This document shows, one piece after another, positions 6,930 through 14,500 of a DNA stretch of 33,017 bases (its first letter is position 1; the number at the start of each line of letters is the position of its first letter). The stretch is from Lachnospiraceae bacterium (lineage in GTDB: Bacteria; Bacillota; Clostridia; Lachnospirales; Lachnospiraceae), in the NCBI GenBank assembly GCA_017622795.1, contig JAGAQI010000103.1:1-33017 (forward strand), read 5' to 3'. A program made the translations under genes and the position numbers. The notes below the pieces were generated by a model. It did not search any database and was not told where the DNA came from. It was given only the letters and a program-made list of their open reading frames with translations.

Positions 6930-8333
6930 ATGCAGAATCGAAAAGTACATATTAATCCACAAAACAATCTCCTGTTTTTGGATGAGAAAATTTATCCGTT
7001 AGTAGATGTAAAAGAACCAAATGTGTTCCGTAATCTGTTCCCGTATGATGAAATCCCAAAGATTGCATTTAACGACAGAATTGTGCCTCATAATTTTCCG
7101 GAAGATATCTTTATTACCGATACTACCTTCCGTGACGGACAGCAGTCCAGAGCACCATATACACCGGAGCAGATTGTAACCATTTATGATTACCTGCATA
7201 AGTTGGGTGGTCCAAACGGTATTATCCGTCAGAGTGAATTTTTTGTTTACAGCAAGAAAGACAGAGATGCGTTATATAAGTGTATGGAACGTGGTTATAA
7301 ATTTCCGGAATGCAGCACCTGGATCCGTGCCAGCAAGAAGGATTTTGAACTGGTGAAATCCATCGGTATCCGCGAAACCGGTATTTTGGTAAGCTGTTCC
7401 GACTATCACATTTTCTATAAGATGAAGATGACCCGTGCCCAGGCAATGGAGCACTATTTAAATATTGTAAGAGAGTGTCTGGAAACCGGTATTGCACCAA
7501 GATGTCACTTAGAAGATATCACCCGTTCCGATATTCACGGTTTTGTTATTCCGTTCTGTTTTGAACTGATGAAGTTAGGTATGGAATACAACATTCCGGT
7601 CAGAATCCGTGCCTGTGATACCATGGGCTATGGTGTAAACTTCCCGGGTGCCGTGATTCCTCGTTCCGTACAGGGTATTATCTATGCGCTGAATGTACAT
7701 GCAGGTGTTCCGTCCGAATTGTTAGAGTGGCACGGACATAACGACTTCTACAAGGCAGTTACCAACTCCACCACAGCATGGTTGTATGGTGCCGGCGGCG
7801 TAAACTGTTCCCTGTTCGGTATCGGTGAACGTACCGGTAACACACCGCTGGAAGCAATGGTATTTGAATATGCCCAGTTAAAGGGAACCTTAGACGGCAT
7901 GGATACTACCGTTATCACGGAACTGGTAGAGTACTACAGAAAAGAAATCGGTTATAAGCTTCCATCCAGAACACCGTTCTGCGGGGCAAACTTTAATGTA
8001 ACCAGAGCAGGTATCCATGCAGACGGTCTTCTTAAAAATGAAGAAATTTATAACATTTTTGATACGGAAAAATTCTTAAACCGTCCAGTTTTAGTTGCAG
8101 TATCCAATACTTCCGGTTTGGCAGGTATCGCTCACTGGATGAACACTGTATTTAAATTAAAGGGAGACGATGCACTGGATAAGAACAATCCTTTGGTTGT
8201 GGAATTAAAGGAATGGGTAGATGAGCAGTATGACAATGGTCGTATCACCGTTATTACCGACAAGGAACTTTCTGAGCAGATTCAGCTCCGTCAGGAGAAG
8301 CACGGTATTAATCTGCCACCGATAGTCGACTAA
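6930..8333 (+). CDS. DRE-TIM acyltransferase, probable Re-type citrate synthase
   Basis: 467 residues of the HMGL-like/DRE-TIM metallolyase family, which condenses acetyl-CoA with 2-oxoacids. The metal and catalytic loop is DTTFRDGQQSR (64-74), and WHGHNDF supplies the conserved HxH metal ligands. The long N-terminus before the barrel and the phrases LGGPNGIIRQSEFF and NVTRAGIHADGLLKNEEIYNIFD recall the Clostridium Re-citrate synthase group more than 2-isopropylmalate synthase. The C-terminus lacks the LeuA-type leucine regulatory domain. The next gene is an isocitrate dehydrogenase, which supports citrate as product, on the way to 2-oxoglutarate and glutamate. A homocitrate or isopropylmalate synthase cannot be excluded from sequence alone. 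The ATG follows AAGGGAGAG. The stop codon lies inside a terminal inverted repeat. Confidence 0.85.
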   Translation: MQNRKVHINPQNNLLFLDEKIYPLVDVKEPNVFRNLFPYDEIPKIAFNDRIVPHNFPEDIFITDTTFRDGQQSRAPYTPEQIVTIYDYLHKLGGPNGIIRQSEFFVYSKKDRDALYKCMERGYKFPECSTWIRASKKDFELVKSIGIRETGILVSCSDYHIFYKMKMTRAQAMEHYLNIVRECLETGIAPRCHLEDITRSDIHGFVIPFCFELMKLGMEYNIPVRIRACDTMGYGVNFPGAVIPRSVQGIIYALNVHAGVPSELLEWHGHNDFYKAVTNSTTAWLYGAGGVNCSLFGIGERTGNTPLEAMVFEYAQLKGTLDGMDTTVITELVEYYRKEIGYKLPSRTPFCGANFNVTRAGIHADGLLKNEEIYNIFDTEKFLNRPVLVAVSNTSGLAGIAHWMNTVFKLKGDDALDKNNPLVVELKEWVDEQYDNGRITVITDKELSEQIQLRQEKHGINLPPIVD

Positions 8334-8452
8334 GGCGGAGATGAATACTTGGTATGGTCAGATGTCAAACTTGTTTGAACATCTACCGTACCAAGTATTC
8401 ACGAAGTAAAACGGCTTGCGAAAGTTTTACTTTCGCAAGAGTCCGCCTTAGT
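8330..8452. repeat. Structured inverted-repeat element between Re-citrate synthase and isocitrate dehydrogenase genes
   Basis: Outer arms CTAAGGCGGA (8330-8339) and TCCGCCTTAG (8442-8451) are perfect inverted repeats, extended by one more A-T pair (8329/8452). Inside are two hairpins. The first runs 8342-8401 with a perfect 13-bp base (TGAATACTTGGTA with TACCAAGTATTCA), a second helix (AGATGT with ACATCT) and an apical CAAA/TTTG. The second is an 11-bp perfect stem with a three-base loop (8415-8439). CGAAGTAAAAC (8402-8412) can also pair with 8424-8435, an alternative to the second hairpin. No T run follows, so it is not a standard terminator. It could be a miniature inverted-repeat element or a structured intercistronic RNA. 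Confidence 0.75.
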
Positions 8453-8487
8453 TAAAACATATATAAAATTTTTGGAGGATTAAAAAA

Positions 8488-9657
8488 ATGGATTACACAA
8501 CACAGATTGCAGCAGCAAAGGAAAAGTTCGGAAAGCTTCTGGAAGAACAGTTAAAAAGAGTAGAAGAAATGAAGGCACAGGGGGATTTCGTAGATTACGC
8601 AGCGCTCCCTACTATTAAAATCGGCGTATGCGGCGGTGACGGTATCGGCCCTGCGATTACTGCCCAGGCACAGAGAATTTTAGAGTACTTACTGGCAGAT
8701 GAAGTAAAGTCCGGTAAGGTAGAATTTAAAGTAATCGATGGCCTTACCATTGAAAGAAGAGTGGCTGAAAATGCTGCAATTCCTGCGGATGTGTTAGAAG
8801 AGTTAAAGGCATGTGACGTTATTTTAAAGGGACCTACAACCACACCTAGAAAGGGCGATCCATGGCCAAACGTAGAAAGTGCTAACGTTGCCATGAGAAA
8901 AGCACTTGACCTGTTTGCTAACGTTCGTCCGGTACGTATTCCGGAGCAGGGCATTGACTGGACCTTCTACCGTGAAAATACAGAAGGTGCTTACGCAGTA
9001 GGAAGTAAGGGTGTTCATGTAACGGAAGACCTTGGCGTAGATTTTACCGTAGTAACCAGCCAGGGCTGTGAAAGAATTATCCGTGCAGCATTTGAATATG
9101 CAAAGGCAAATAAGAAGACAAGAGTAACTGCAGTTACCAAGGCAAATATCATCAAGACTACCGATGGTAAGTTCCTGGATACTTTCCGTGAAATCGCAAA
9201 GGAATATCCGGATATCACAGCAGATGACTGGTACATCGATATTATGACTGCAAAGCTTATTGATGAAAAGAGAAGACGTGATTTCCAGGTATTGGTTCTT
9301 CCAAACCTGTACGGCGATATCATTACTGATGAAGCAGCTGAATTCCAGGGTGGTGTAGGTACTGCCGGCAGTGCAAACATCGGTAAGAAGTATGCGATGT
9401 TCGAAGCAATCCACGGTTCCGCTCCTCGTATGGTTACTGAGGGAAGAGATAAGTACGCAGATCCTTGCAGCGTTATTCGTGCAGGTGCAATGCTTCTCGC
9501 TCACATTGGTTATACCGAGCAGGCAGATAAGCTTTACAAGGCGCTGGATATTTGTACCATTACAGAGAAGAAGTACGTGGTTACCGGCCGCGACACCGGC
9601 GTAACAAGTGCCGAGTTTGCAGACTATATCATGGATACTATTGCTAAGTGCTGTTAA
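8488..9657 (+). CDS. Isocitrate dehydrogenase (isocitrate/isopropylmalate dehydrogenase family)
   Basis: Oxidatively decarboxylates isocitrate to 2-oxoglutarate. The 389-residue protein carries GGDGIGP (49-55), the substrate block ESANVAMRKALDLFANVRP, RENTEGAY, the Mg-binding signature NLYGDIITDEAAEFQGGVGTAG, and HGSAP in the cofactor pocket. A serine in SANVAMR rather than the isopropylmalate pattern favours isocitrate, as does the upstream Re-citrate synthase. NAD versus NADP use is not certain; lack of an obvious NADP-type KY...R set suggests NAD, which is inference. The first 40 residues form an extra charged helix. The ATG follows TTGGAGG. It is 154 bases downstream of its partner, separated by the structured element. 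Aconitase is not in the window. Confidence 0.9.
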   Translation: MDYTTQIAAAKEKFGKLLEEQLKRVEEMKAQGDFVDYAALPTIKIGVCGGDGIGPAITAQAQRILEYLLADEVKSGKVEFKVIDGLTIERRVAENAAIPADVLEELKACDVILKGPTTTPRKGDPWPNVESANVAMRKALDLFANVRPVRIPEQGIDWTFYRENTEGAYAVGSKGVHVTEDLGVDFTVVTSQGCERIIRAAFEYAKANKKTRVTAVTKANIIKTTDGKFLDTFREIAKEYPDITADDWYIDIMTAKLIDEKRRRDFQVLVLPNLYGDIITDEAAEFQGGVGTAGSANIGKKYAMFEAIHGSAPRMVTEGRDKYADPCSVIRAGAMLLAHIGYTEQADKLYKALDICTITEKKYVVTGRDTGVTSAEFADYIMDTIAKCC

Positions 9658-9677
9658 TTTTGACAGGTTTTGCGAAT

Positions 9678-9715
9678 GAGGCTTAGCAGGTGCTGACAGC
9701 ACTTAAAATAACCTC
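9678..9715 (+). promoter_or_regulatory. Intercistronic hairpin before the GntR gene
   Basis: AGGTGCT (9688-9694) pairs with AGCACTT (9698-9704) over a GAC loop. GAGG and TTA (9678-9685) can extend the stem with TAA and CCTC (9709-9715) beyond small internal loops. No T run follows, so it is unlikely to be an intrinsic terminator. It could stabilise the upstream mRNA or partly uncouple the regulator gene from the enzymes. Confidence 0.4.
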
Positions 9716-9735
9716 AAGAAGGAAAGGTAGTAAAA

Positions 9736-10416
9736 ATGGAAGAGGGTAAAGAAAGAAGTACTGTCCAAAAGGAAGTAACTGACAAGTATTCTCTCCGTGG
9801 ACGAGTATTTCACCGTATTCGGGAAGATATTCTGTCCGGAAAATACAGTGAAAACGAAGAGTTAAAGGAAGCATCCATCGGAGCGGAGTTCGGAGTAAGC
9901 CGTACTCCGGTCCGGGAAGCGTTACGACAACTGGAGTTGGAAGGTCTGGTAAAGATAATTCCTAACAAAGGGGCATATGTTACCGGAATTTCCGACAAGG
10001 ATACCAGAGATATTTATATTATCCGGTCTTATTTGGAAGGACTTGCTGCCCGCTGGGCCTGTGAACGTATCTCCGAGGAGGAAATCGAAAGTCTGGAAGA
10101 AATTGTGTATTTATCTGAATTTCACGCGAAAAAGAAGCACTATGAGCAATTGGTGGAGTTAGATAACAAATTCCATGAAAGCATCTACCGTGCTTCCGGA
10201 AGTAAAATCCTGGAGCATGAGCTGACTACATTTCATCATTATTTAGAGCGGATTCGTAAGCAGTCCCTGCGGAAAGAAAACCGGGCTCTGCAATCCAACG
10301 AAGAGCATTTGTCTATTTTGGAAGCGATGAGAAAGCGCGATGGAGATTTGGCGGAAAAGCTGGCCCATGAGCACATTATCCAGACCATTGAAAATATGAA
10401 TAAGGAAGGGTTGTAA
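9736..10416 (+). CDS. GntR-family transcriptional regulator with FCD domain
   Basis: 226 residues. The N-terminal winged helix (about 20-85) has the classic pattern RVFHRIREDILSGKYSENEELKE...FGVSRTPVREALRQLELEGLVKIIPNKGAYV. The C-terminal all-helical FCD ligand domain (about 90-220) has the expected metal/ligand residues spread over ELDNKFHESIY and EEHLSILEAMRKRD. FCD regulators usually sense small organic acids. Its position behind the citrate/isocitrate genes, and the TTGTATACAA-type palindrome over the promoter of that unit, suggest it controls this operon in response to a carboxylate. That link is inference. The start is the ATG 9 bases after AAGGAAAGG. Confidence 0.92.
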   Translation: MEEGKERSTVQKEVTDKYSLRGRVFHRIREDILSGKYSENEELKEASIGAEFGVSRTPVREALRQLELEGLVKIIPNKGAYVTGISDKDTRDIYIIRSYLEGLAARWACERISEEEIESLEEIVYLSEFHAKKKHYEQLVELDNKFHESIYRASGSKILEHELTTFHHYLERIRKQSLRKENRALQSNEEHLSILEAMRKRDGDLAEKLAHEHIIQTIENMNKEGL

Positions 10417-10418
10417 GA

Positions 10419-11324
10419 ATGAATAAATTCGGAAAATTCTTAGGCTGCTTTTTACCGATTTTGGTAGCACTGTTTTGTCAGATTGCCATTTCTTTCGGGT
10501 TTTCCATTGTGTATGGAGTTATCGTTGGAATGGAAATGGTTTCCCTTGGAATTACGGATATGGCCGAACAGGAAGCCTATCTGGCAGAAAATATGAGCAG
10601 CAGTAACGTCATAATGATTATTACAGCGATTGCAACCATGGCTACGTTGCTTGTGGGTGCACTGTGGTATCGTGGTCATAAACCTGCCGCAGATTTCTCC
10701 TTGAAGAATGTGATAAACGGAAAATTGGTACTTGCCATGGCGTGTCTTGGCCTGTCCCTGCAGTTTCTGATTTCCATGTGTCTGAATGCAGTATATCCAA
10801 TTCTGCCGCAGAACTTAACCGATCAGTATTCGGAATTGATGGAACAGCTGATTGGCGGAAATATCTGGCTGTCCCTGCTTGTGACAGTAATTTTGGCACC
10901 GCTGGCAGAGGAATTGCTGTTCCGTGGCGTCACTATGAAAAAAGCACAAAAAATCATGCCGTTTATGGCAGCGAATGTGCTGCAGGCAGTGCTGTTCGGA
11001 ATTTACCACATGAACTGGATTCAGGGCGTATATGCTTTCGTTCTTGGTATGATTTTAGGATTTACGGCGGAATATTTCCATTCCATTTGGGCATCTATAT
11101 TATTGCATGCCTTTGTGAACGGTTCCGCAGAAGTATTATCTCTTTTGCCGGCATGGGTAACCGAAACAGCAGCAGGTGTAGTCGGTATTGCATTCGTCGG
11201 TGTTGTACTGCTGTTTATAGCGGCAAAATTATATCCGAAAGCAAAAAAGGAACCTGTCATTGTGCAGACGGAAGTAAATAATCAGGAAAATGAGTTGTTT
11301 AGGGAAAATTCATTTGACGAATAA
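10419..11324 (+). CDS. CPBP-family intramembrane metalloprotease (Abi/CAAX-type)
   Basis: 301 residues with about eight hydrophobic segments. The family's catalytic motifs are present: EELLFRG in mid-protein, HMNWIQG (FGIYHMNW) and HAFVN in the following helices. Family members cleave substrates within the membrane; some Gram-positive members act in bacteriocin immunity or peptide maturation. Substrates here are unknown. The last 30 residues are a charged tail. The ATG is two bases after the stop of the GntR gene, so it belongs to the same transcript, although its functional link to citrate metabolism is unclear. The unit ends with the terminator at 11357-11380. Confidence 0.9.
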   Translation: MNKFGKFLGCFLPILVALFCQIAISFGFSIVYGVIVGMEMVSLGITDMAEQEAYLAENMSSSNVIMIITAIATMATLLVGALWYRGHKPAADFSLKNVINGKLVLAMACLGLSLQFLISMCLNAVYPILPQNLTDQYSELMEQLIGGNIWLSLLVTVILAPLAEELLFRGVTMKKAQKIMPFMAANVLQAVLFGIYHMNWIQGVYAFVLGMILGFTAEYFHSIWASILLHAFVNGSAEVLSLLPAWVTETAAGVVGIAFVGVVLLFIAAKLYPKAKKEPVIVQTEVNNQENELFRENSFDE

Positions 11325-11342
11325 GCATTTAAAAATTATAAT
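11314..11342 (+). promoter_or_regulatory. Predicted sigma-A promoter for corA
   Basis: TTGACG (11314-11319), 17 bases, TATAAT (11337-11342): 5 of 6 and 6 of 6 consensus matches. The -35 overlaps the last codons of the CPBP gene. The predicted start, near 11349, lies just before a terminator hairpin, giving a promoter-then-terminator arrangement in front of corA. Confidence 0.65.
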
Positions 11343-11356
11343 AGTAAAAAAAGAAG

Positions 11357-11384
11357 AGGCAGATGAAAGAATCTGCCTTTTCTA
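11357..11384 (+). terminator. Intrinsic terminator (end of the citrate operon or corA leader)
   Basis: AGGCAGAT (11357-11364) pairs with ATCTGCCT (11371-11378) over the loop GAAAGA, followed by a short T-rich run (TTTTCT). It ends the transcript from the CPBP gene. Because a good promoter lies immediately upstream it would also be the first structure in a corA leader RNA. Confidence 0.75.
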
Positions 11385-11423
11385 TTCCAGAGAATATTTA
11401 TGAAAAAAGGAGGAGGTTTGGCT

Positions 11424-12368
11424 ATGATTGAAATCTTTAAGACAAAAGATGGAAACCTGGAACAAATTGAAAATGTAGAAAAAGACTGTTGGATTTCCAT
11501 GACGAACCCCACTCCTTCGGAAATTCATCAGATTGCCAGCATGTGCAGTGTGGAAGAAGATGTACTTCGGGCTGCACTGGATGCGGAAGAACGGGCCCGT
11601 ATCGAAATTGAAGACGAGTATACCCTGATGATTGTCGATATTCCTGCTATTGAAAAAGAAGTAGTAGAAAAGCAGGAAAAAGACCGTTATATTACCATGC
11701 CGCTTGCCATTGTGCATCCGGATGATTATATTATTACGGTTTGTCTGGTAGAAACTCCGATACTTACACCTCTCCGTACCGGAAGGGTAAAAGGTTTCTC
11801 TACCCATAAAAAAACCAGATTCATCCTGCAGATTTTTTACCGTGTTGCCACGCAATTTCTTCAGTCGCTCCGTTCCATTAATCGTCAGAGCGAATCCATT
11901 GAAGACCGACTTCATGTTTCCCAAAGGAACAAGGAATTGTTTGAACTTCTGGAACTGCAGAAGAGTTTGGTATATTTTACCACCTCCCTGCGGGCAAATG
12001 AAGGTGTTTTCGAAAAAATGATGAAAACGGAGAAGGTAAAACGTTACCCGGATGATGAAGACTTGCTGGAAGATGTTATTATCGAGAATAAACAGGCGAT
12101 GGAGATGGCAAATATTTATAACGGCATCTTAAGCGGAATGGTAGATACCTTTGCGTCGGTTATCAGTAATAACTTAAACATTGTTATGAAATTTCTTGCA
12201 ACGGTAACCATTGTGATGTCTATTCCGACAATGATTGCCAGCTTCTATGGTATGAATGTACCGTTACCGGGGCAAAATAATCCGTACGGATTTTATATTG
12301 TACTTGGGTTTGCGTTATTATTTGCAAGTATTGTAGCAATTTTCCTTCATAAGAAGGATGTATTTTAG
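11424..12368 (+). CDS. corA: CorA-family magnesium/divalent cation transporter
   Basis: 314 residues. The ATG at 11424 is preferred over an in-frame ATG eight codons upstream because GGAGGAGG lies 7 bases before it. The long cytoplasmic N-terminal domain (to about 245) is rich in charged helices. Two C-terminal membrane helices follow, the first ending in the diagnostic YGMN (residues 275-278). The short loop VPLPGQNNPYG leads to the second helix and a basic KK tail. CorA proteins form pentameric Mg2+ channels. The gene stands between its own promoter and terminator upstream and the rhomboid-like gene 34 bases downstream. Confidence 0.93.
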   Translation: MIEIFKTKDGNLEQIENVEKDCWISMTNPTPSEIHQIASMCSVEEDVLRAALDAEERARIEIEDEYTLMIVDIPAIEKEVVEKQEKDRYITMPLAIVHPDDYIITVCLVETPILTPLRTGRVKGFSTHKKTRFILQIFYRVATQFLQSLRSINRQSESIEDRLHVSQRNKELFELLELQKSLVYFTTSLRANEGVFEKMMKTEKVKRYPDDEDLLEDVIIENKQAMEMANIYNGILSGMVDTFASVISNNLNIVMKFLATVTIVMSIPTMIASFYGMNVPLPGQNNPYGFYIVLGFALLFASIVAIFLHKKDVF

Positions 12369-12402
12369 TATTGGTCAGTAAGAAAGGCAGAATGAATAAG
12401 AA

Positions 12403-13413
12403 ATGGGCAAGTTTTTAATGCGGATGGAACAGAAATACGGAAAATATGCGTTAAATAACCTTCCGTTACTATTAGTTGGATGTACAGGCATTGGTTATGT
12501 ATTGCAGATGATTCTTCCGGGTATGGTGGAGTATTTATACTTAAATCCTTATTTAGTATTACATGGACAAATTTGGAGACTGTTTACCTGGGTACTGGTA
12601 CCGGACAGTGGATTCGGCAGCGGCATCTATGGTATGCTGATGATGGTTTTTGTGTTGTACTGTTACTACATTTTAGGATGTAATCTTCAATTTGCCATGG
12701 GAAAATTCCGTTTTAACCTGTACATTTTTTCGGGTTTACTGTTTACGGTAATCGGCAGTTTTGTTTTATACGGGGTTGCGTCTTTCCGCTTTGCGGAAGT
12801 GATGGAATATTTAGGAGAAAACGGGGCTAATGATGTATTTACCATATATGGGACTGCAGTAGTGGATGGTCAGGCAGTATTACTTCCTGCTTACTGGTTC
12901 CGTCAGGTAAGTACAAGTGAATTGCAAATGTCCATGCTGCTTGCGATTGCGGCAATTTATCCGGACGCGGTGTTCCGCATCAATTTCTTAATTCCGATTA
13001 AAGCAAAATGGCTGGGTATTTTCTATGCGGCAATTATGTTATATAGCTTTTTTATGGGAGATATTTCCTCCAGAATTATGCTGGTATCGTCCTTGCTGAA
13101 TTTTATTGTGTTTTTCTTTGCAACCAGGGACTATCGCAGAATCTCTCCGAAGGAGCAAAAGCGTAAAATGGAATACCGGCAAAAGGTCCGCCAGGCGCAG
13201 CAGGCAGGCAATGCTGCTACGTATCAGGGAAGGTCTGTGATTACCAGACATAAGTGCTCCATTTGCGGAAAAACAGAATTGGATGATGAAACGTTAGAGT
13301 TCCGTTATTGTTCAAAATGTGAAGGTAACTTTGAATATTGTTCGGAGCATTTATATACCCACGAACATGTAAGGCGTATTGTACCGGGTGCTGAAATTAA
13401 ACCGGAGGAGTAA
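12403..13413 (+). CDS. Rhomboid/derlin-like membrane protein with C-terminal zinc ribbon
   Basis: 336 residues. Residues about 15-240 form six or so membrane segments. The luminal-loop-type motif GQIWRLFTWVLVP and the following helices resemble the rhomboid/Der1 fold, but the catalytic GxSG serine motif and its partner histidine are not visible, so it is probably not an active protease. A basic linker (about 245-285) leads to a Cys-rich module: CSICGK, RYCSKC, YCSEHLYTHEH, which looks like a treble-clef or zinc-ribbon site. The zinc module is on the cytoplasmic side by the positive-inside rule. The ATG is weakly preceded by a GAATAAGAA purine run. It appears to lead the operon with the two permeases that follow. 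Confidence 0.75.
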   Translation: MGKFLMRMEQKYGKYALNNLPLLLVGCTGIGYVLQMILPGMVEYLYLNPYLVLHGQIWRLFTWVLVPDSGFGSGIYGMLMMVFVLYCYYILGCNLQFAMGKFRFNLYIFSGLLFTVIGSFVLYGVASFRFAEVMEYLGENGANDVFTIYGTAVVDGQAVLLPAYWFRQVSTSELQMSMLLAIAAIYPDAVFRINFLIPIKAKWLGIFYAAIMLYSFFMGDISSRIMLVSSLLNFIVFFFATRDYRRISPKEQKRKMEYRQKVRQAQQAGNAATYQGRSVITRHKCSICGKTELDDETLEFRYCSKCEGNFEYCSEHLYTHEHVRRIVPGAEIKPEE

Positions 13414-13417
13414 ATCC

Positions 13418-14500
13418 ATGAGAACAGTCTGGTTGCTGTTGCAGGTATTTGCAGCAAGGTGGAAAAACAGACGGAATATGGTTGGAATACTAGTGCTTAT
13501 TATAGTTATGATAAGCACTTTTTGCTATGTAAAGAAACAGGAACCGCAAAAGGAGGAAAATCCTAAAATCGTACTGGGAGTGGCGAAGGAGGATTCTTCG
13601 GAATACGCGGAGATTCTCATGGATTACTTTAAGGACAATGAGGATTTTTTAGCTTATGTGGATATTGTGGAAGCTGAGGAACAAGAGCTCCAACAAGCGC
13701 TTGGAGAAGGAAAACTGGACGCCTATCTGGTGATTCCGGAGGATTTTGCGAATCGAATGATTCAAATGGAAAATCTTCCGATTAGGGCAAAGGTTTCCAT
13801 GGAAAATCCAACGAAGGCGTTAGTGCTCCGGCATGTAATGGAAGCATATGAAACATACATAGAGGCTGTGGAGGAAAACTGCACGGCACTTTACCGACGG
13901 ATGAGGGAAGAGGGTTTTTCGGAATGGGATTTAACCATGGCTAATATGGAAATTTCCATGGATTTGATTTATACCGCTCTCGGAAAGGACAGCTTTTTTC
14001 AGAGAAGCATGATTGAAGCAGAGCTGCCGGATACTTTGTCTTTTACAGAACATTATCAGTATACCCTGGTTTACTTTGTTTTGCTGTTTACCTTTATCCC
14101 GGCAGGCCTGCAGGTGCTGCGCCTAAGAAAAAACGGAATGTCGGACCGGCTGAAGGCAGTGCAGATATCAGCAGGAAGCATATGGACAGCAGTCGGAATT
14201 CCATATGTGTTGCTTTCATTGGCTGTGATAGCCGGTGTGCTTTGGATAAAAGATGGACCGGACCGGATATGGAATAGTATGGTTTTTATTCTTCCGTGGC
14301 TGTTTGTGTTTTTGATGTTCGGACAGACTTGTAAAGAAGAAAGTCATTATTTATTTTTATGTTGCATGATATTGATTTGTCTTGCAGTACTTGGAGGAAG
14401 TATAATTCCGGAGGAATTCTTACCGGATAGTTTCCAAAAGATTGCAAAATGGATGCCAAACCGGAATTTCACTTATGTGATGGGAGGTGTGCAGCCATGA
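13418..14500 (+). CDS. ABC-2-type permease-like membrane protein
   Basis: 360 residues from the ATG at 13418, which follows CCGGAGGAG; an in-frame ATG 13 codons earlier lies within the preceding gene and lacks a site. One N-terminal membrane helix (about 18-37), then an extracytoplasmic domain of about 190 residues, then four to five helices at the C-terminus (from about 222 to the end). This is the layout of ABC2_membrane_3/YhgE-like exporters. The extracellular part begins with KIVLGVAKEDSSEYAEILM. It starts 4 bases after the previous stop, and its last codon overlaps the next permease start (ATGA). No ATPase is encoded nearby, so the energy source must be elsewhere or the protein works differently. 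Confidence 0.82.
   Translation: MRTVWLLLQVFAARWKNRRNMVGILVLIIVMISTFCYVKKQEPQKEENPKIVLGVAKEDSSEYAEILMDYFKDNEDFLAYVDIVEAEEQELQQALGEGKLDAYLVIPEDFANRMIQMENLPIRAKVSMENPTKALVLRHVMEAYETYIEAVEENCTALYRRMREEGFSEWDLTMANMEISMDLIYTALGKDSFFQRSMIEAELPDTLSFTEHYQYTLVYFVLLFTFIPAGLQVLRLRKNGMSDRLKAVQISAGSIWTAVGIPYVLLSLAVIAGVLWIKDGPDRIWNSMVFILPWLFVFLMFGQTCKEESHYLFLCCMILICLAVLGGSIIPEEFLPDSFQKIAKWMPNRNFTYVMGGVQP

Noticed and set aside
8330-8452. The structured element as an intrinsic terminator or known riboswitch
   Set aside because: It lacks a T run on either strand after the stems, and I recognise no riboswitch core; kept instead as an unexplained inverted-repeat element.
9659-9687. TTGACA-like -35 before the GntR gene
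   Set aside because: No acceptable -10 lies 16-18 bases downstream, so a separate promoter for the regulator is not supported.
8824-9702. A 292-codon open frame on the minus strand opposite isocitrate dehydrogenase
   Set aside because: It lies entirely antisense to a gene with strong family motifs, has no ribosome binding site, and its product is Cys/Ser/Thr-rich with no recognisable motif; long antisense frames arise from the codon bias of the real gene.
10742-11281. A 179-codon plus-strand frame inside the CPBP gene
   Set aside because: Shifted frame within a gene that carries its catalytic motifs in the main frame; no ribosome binding site.
11382-11924. A 180-codon minus-strand frame opposite corA
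   Set aside because: Antisense to the corA N-terminal domain; composition is typical of a shadow frame.
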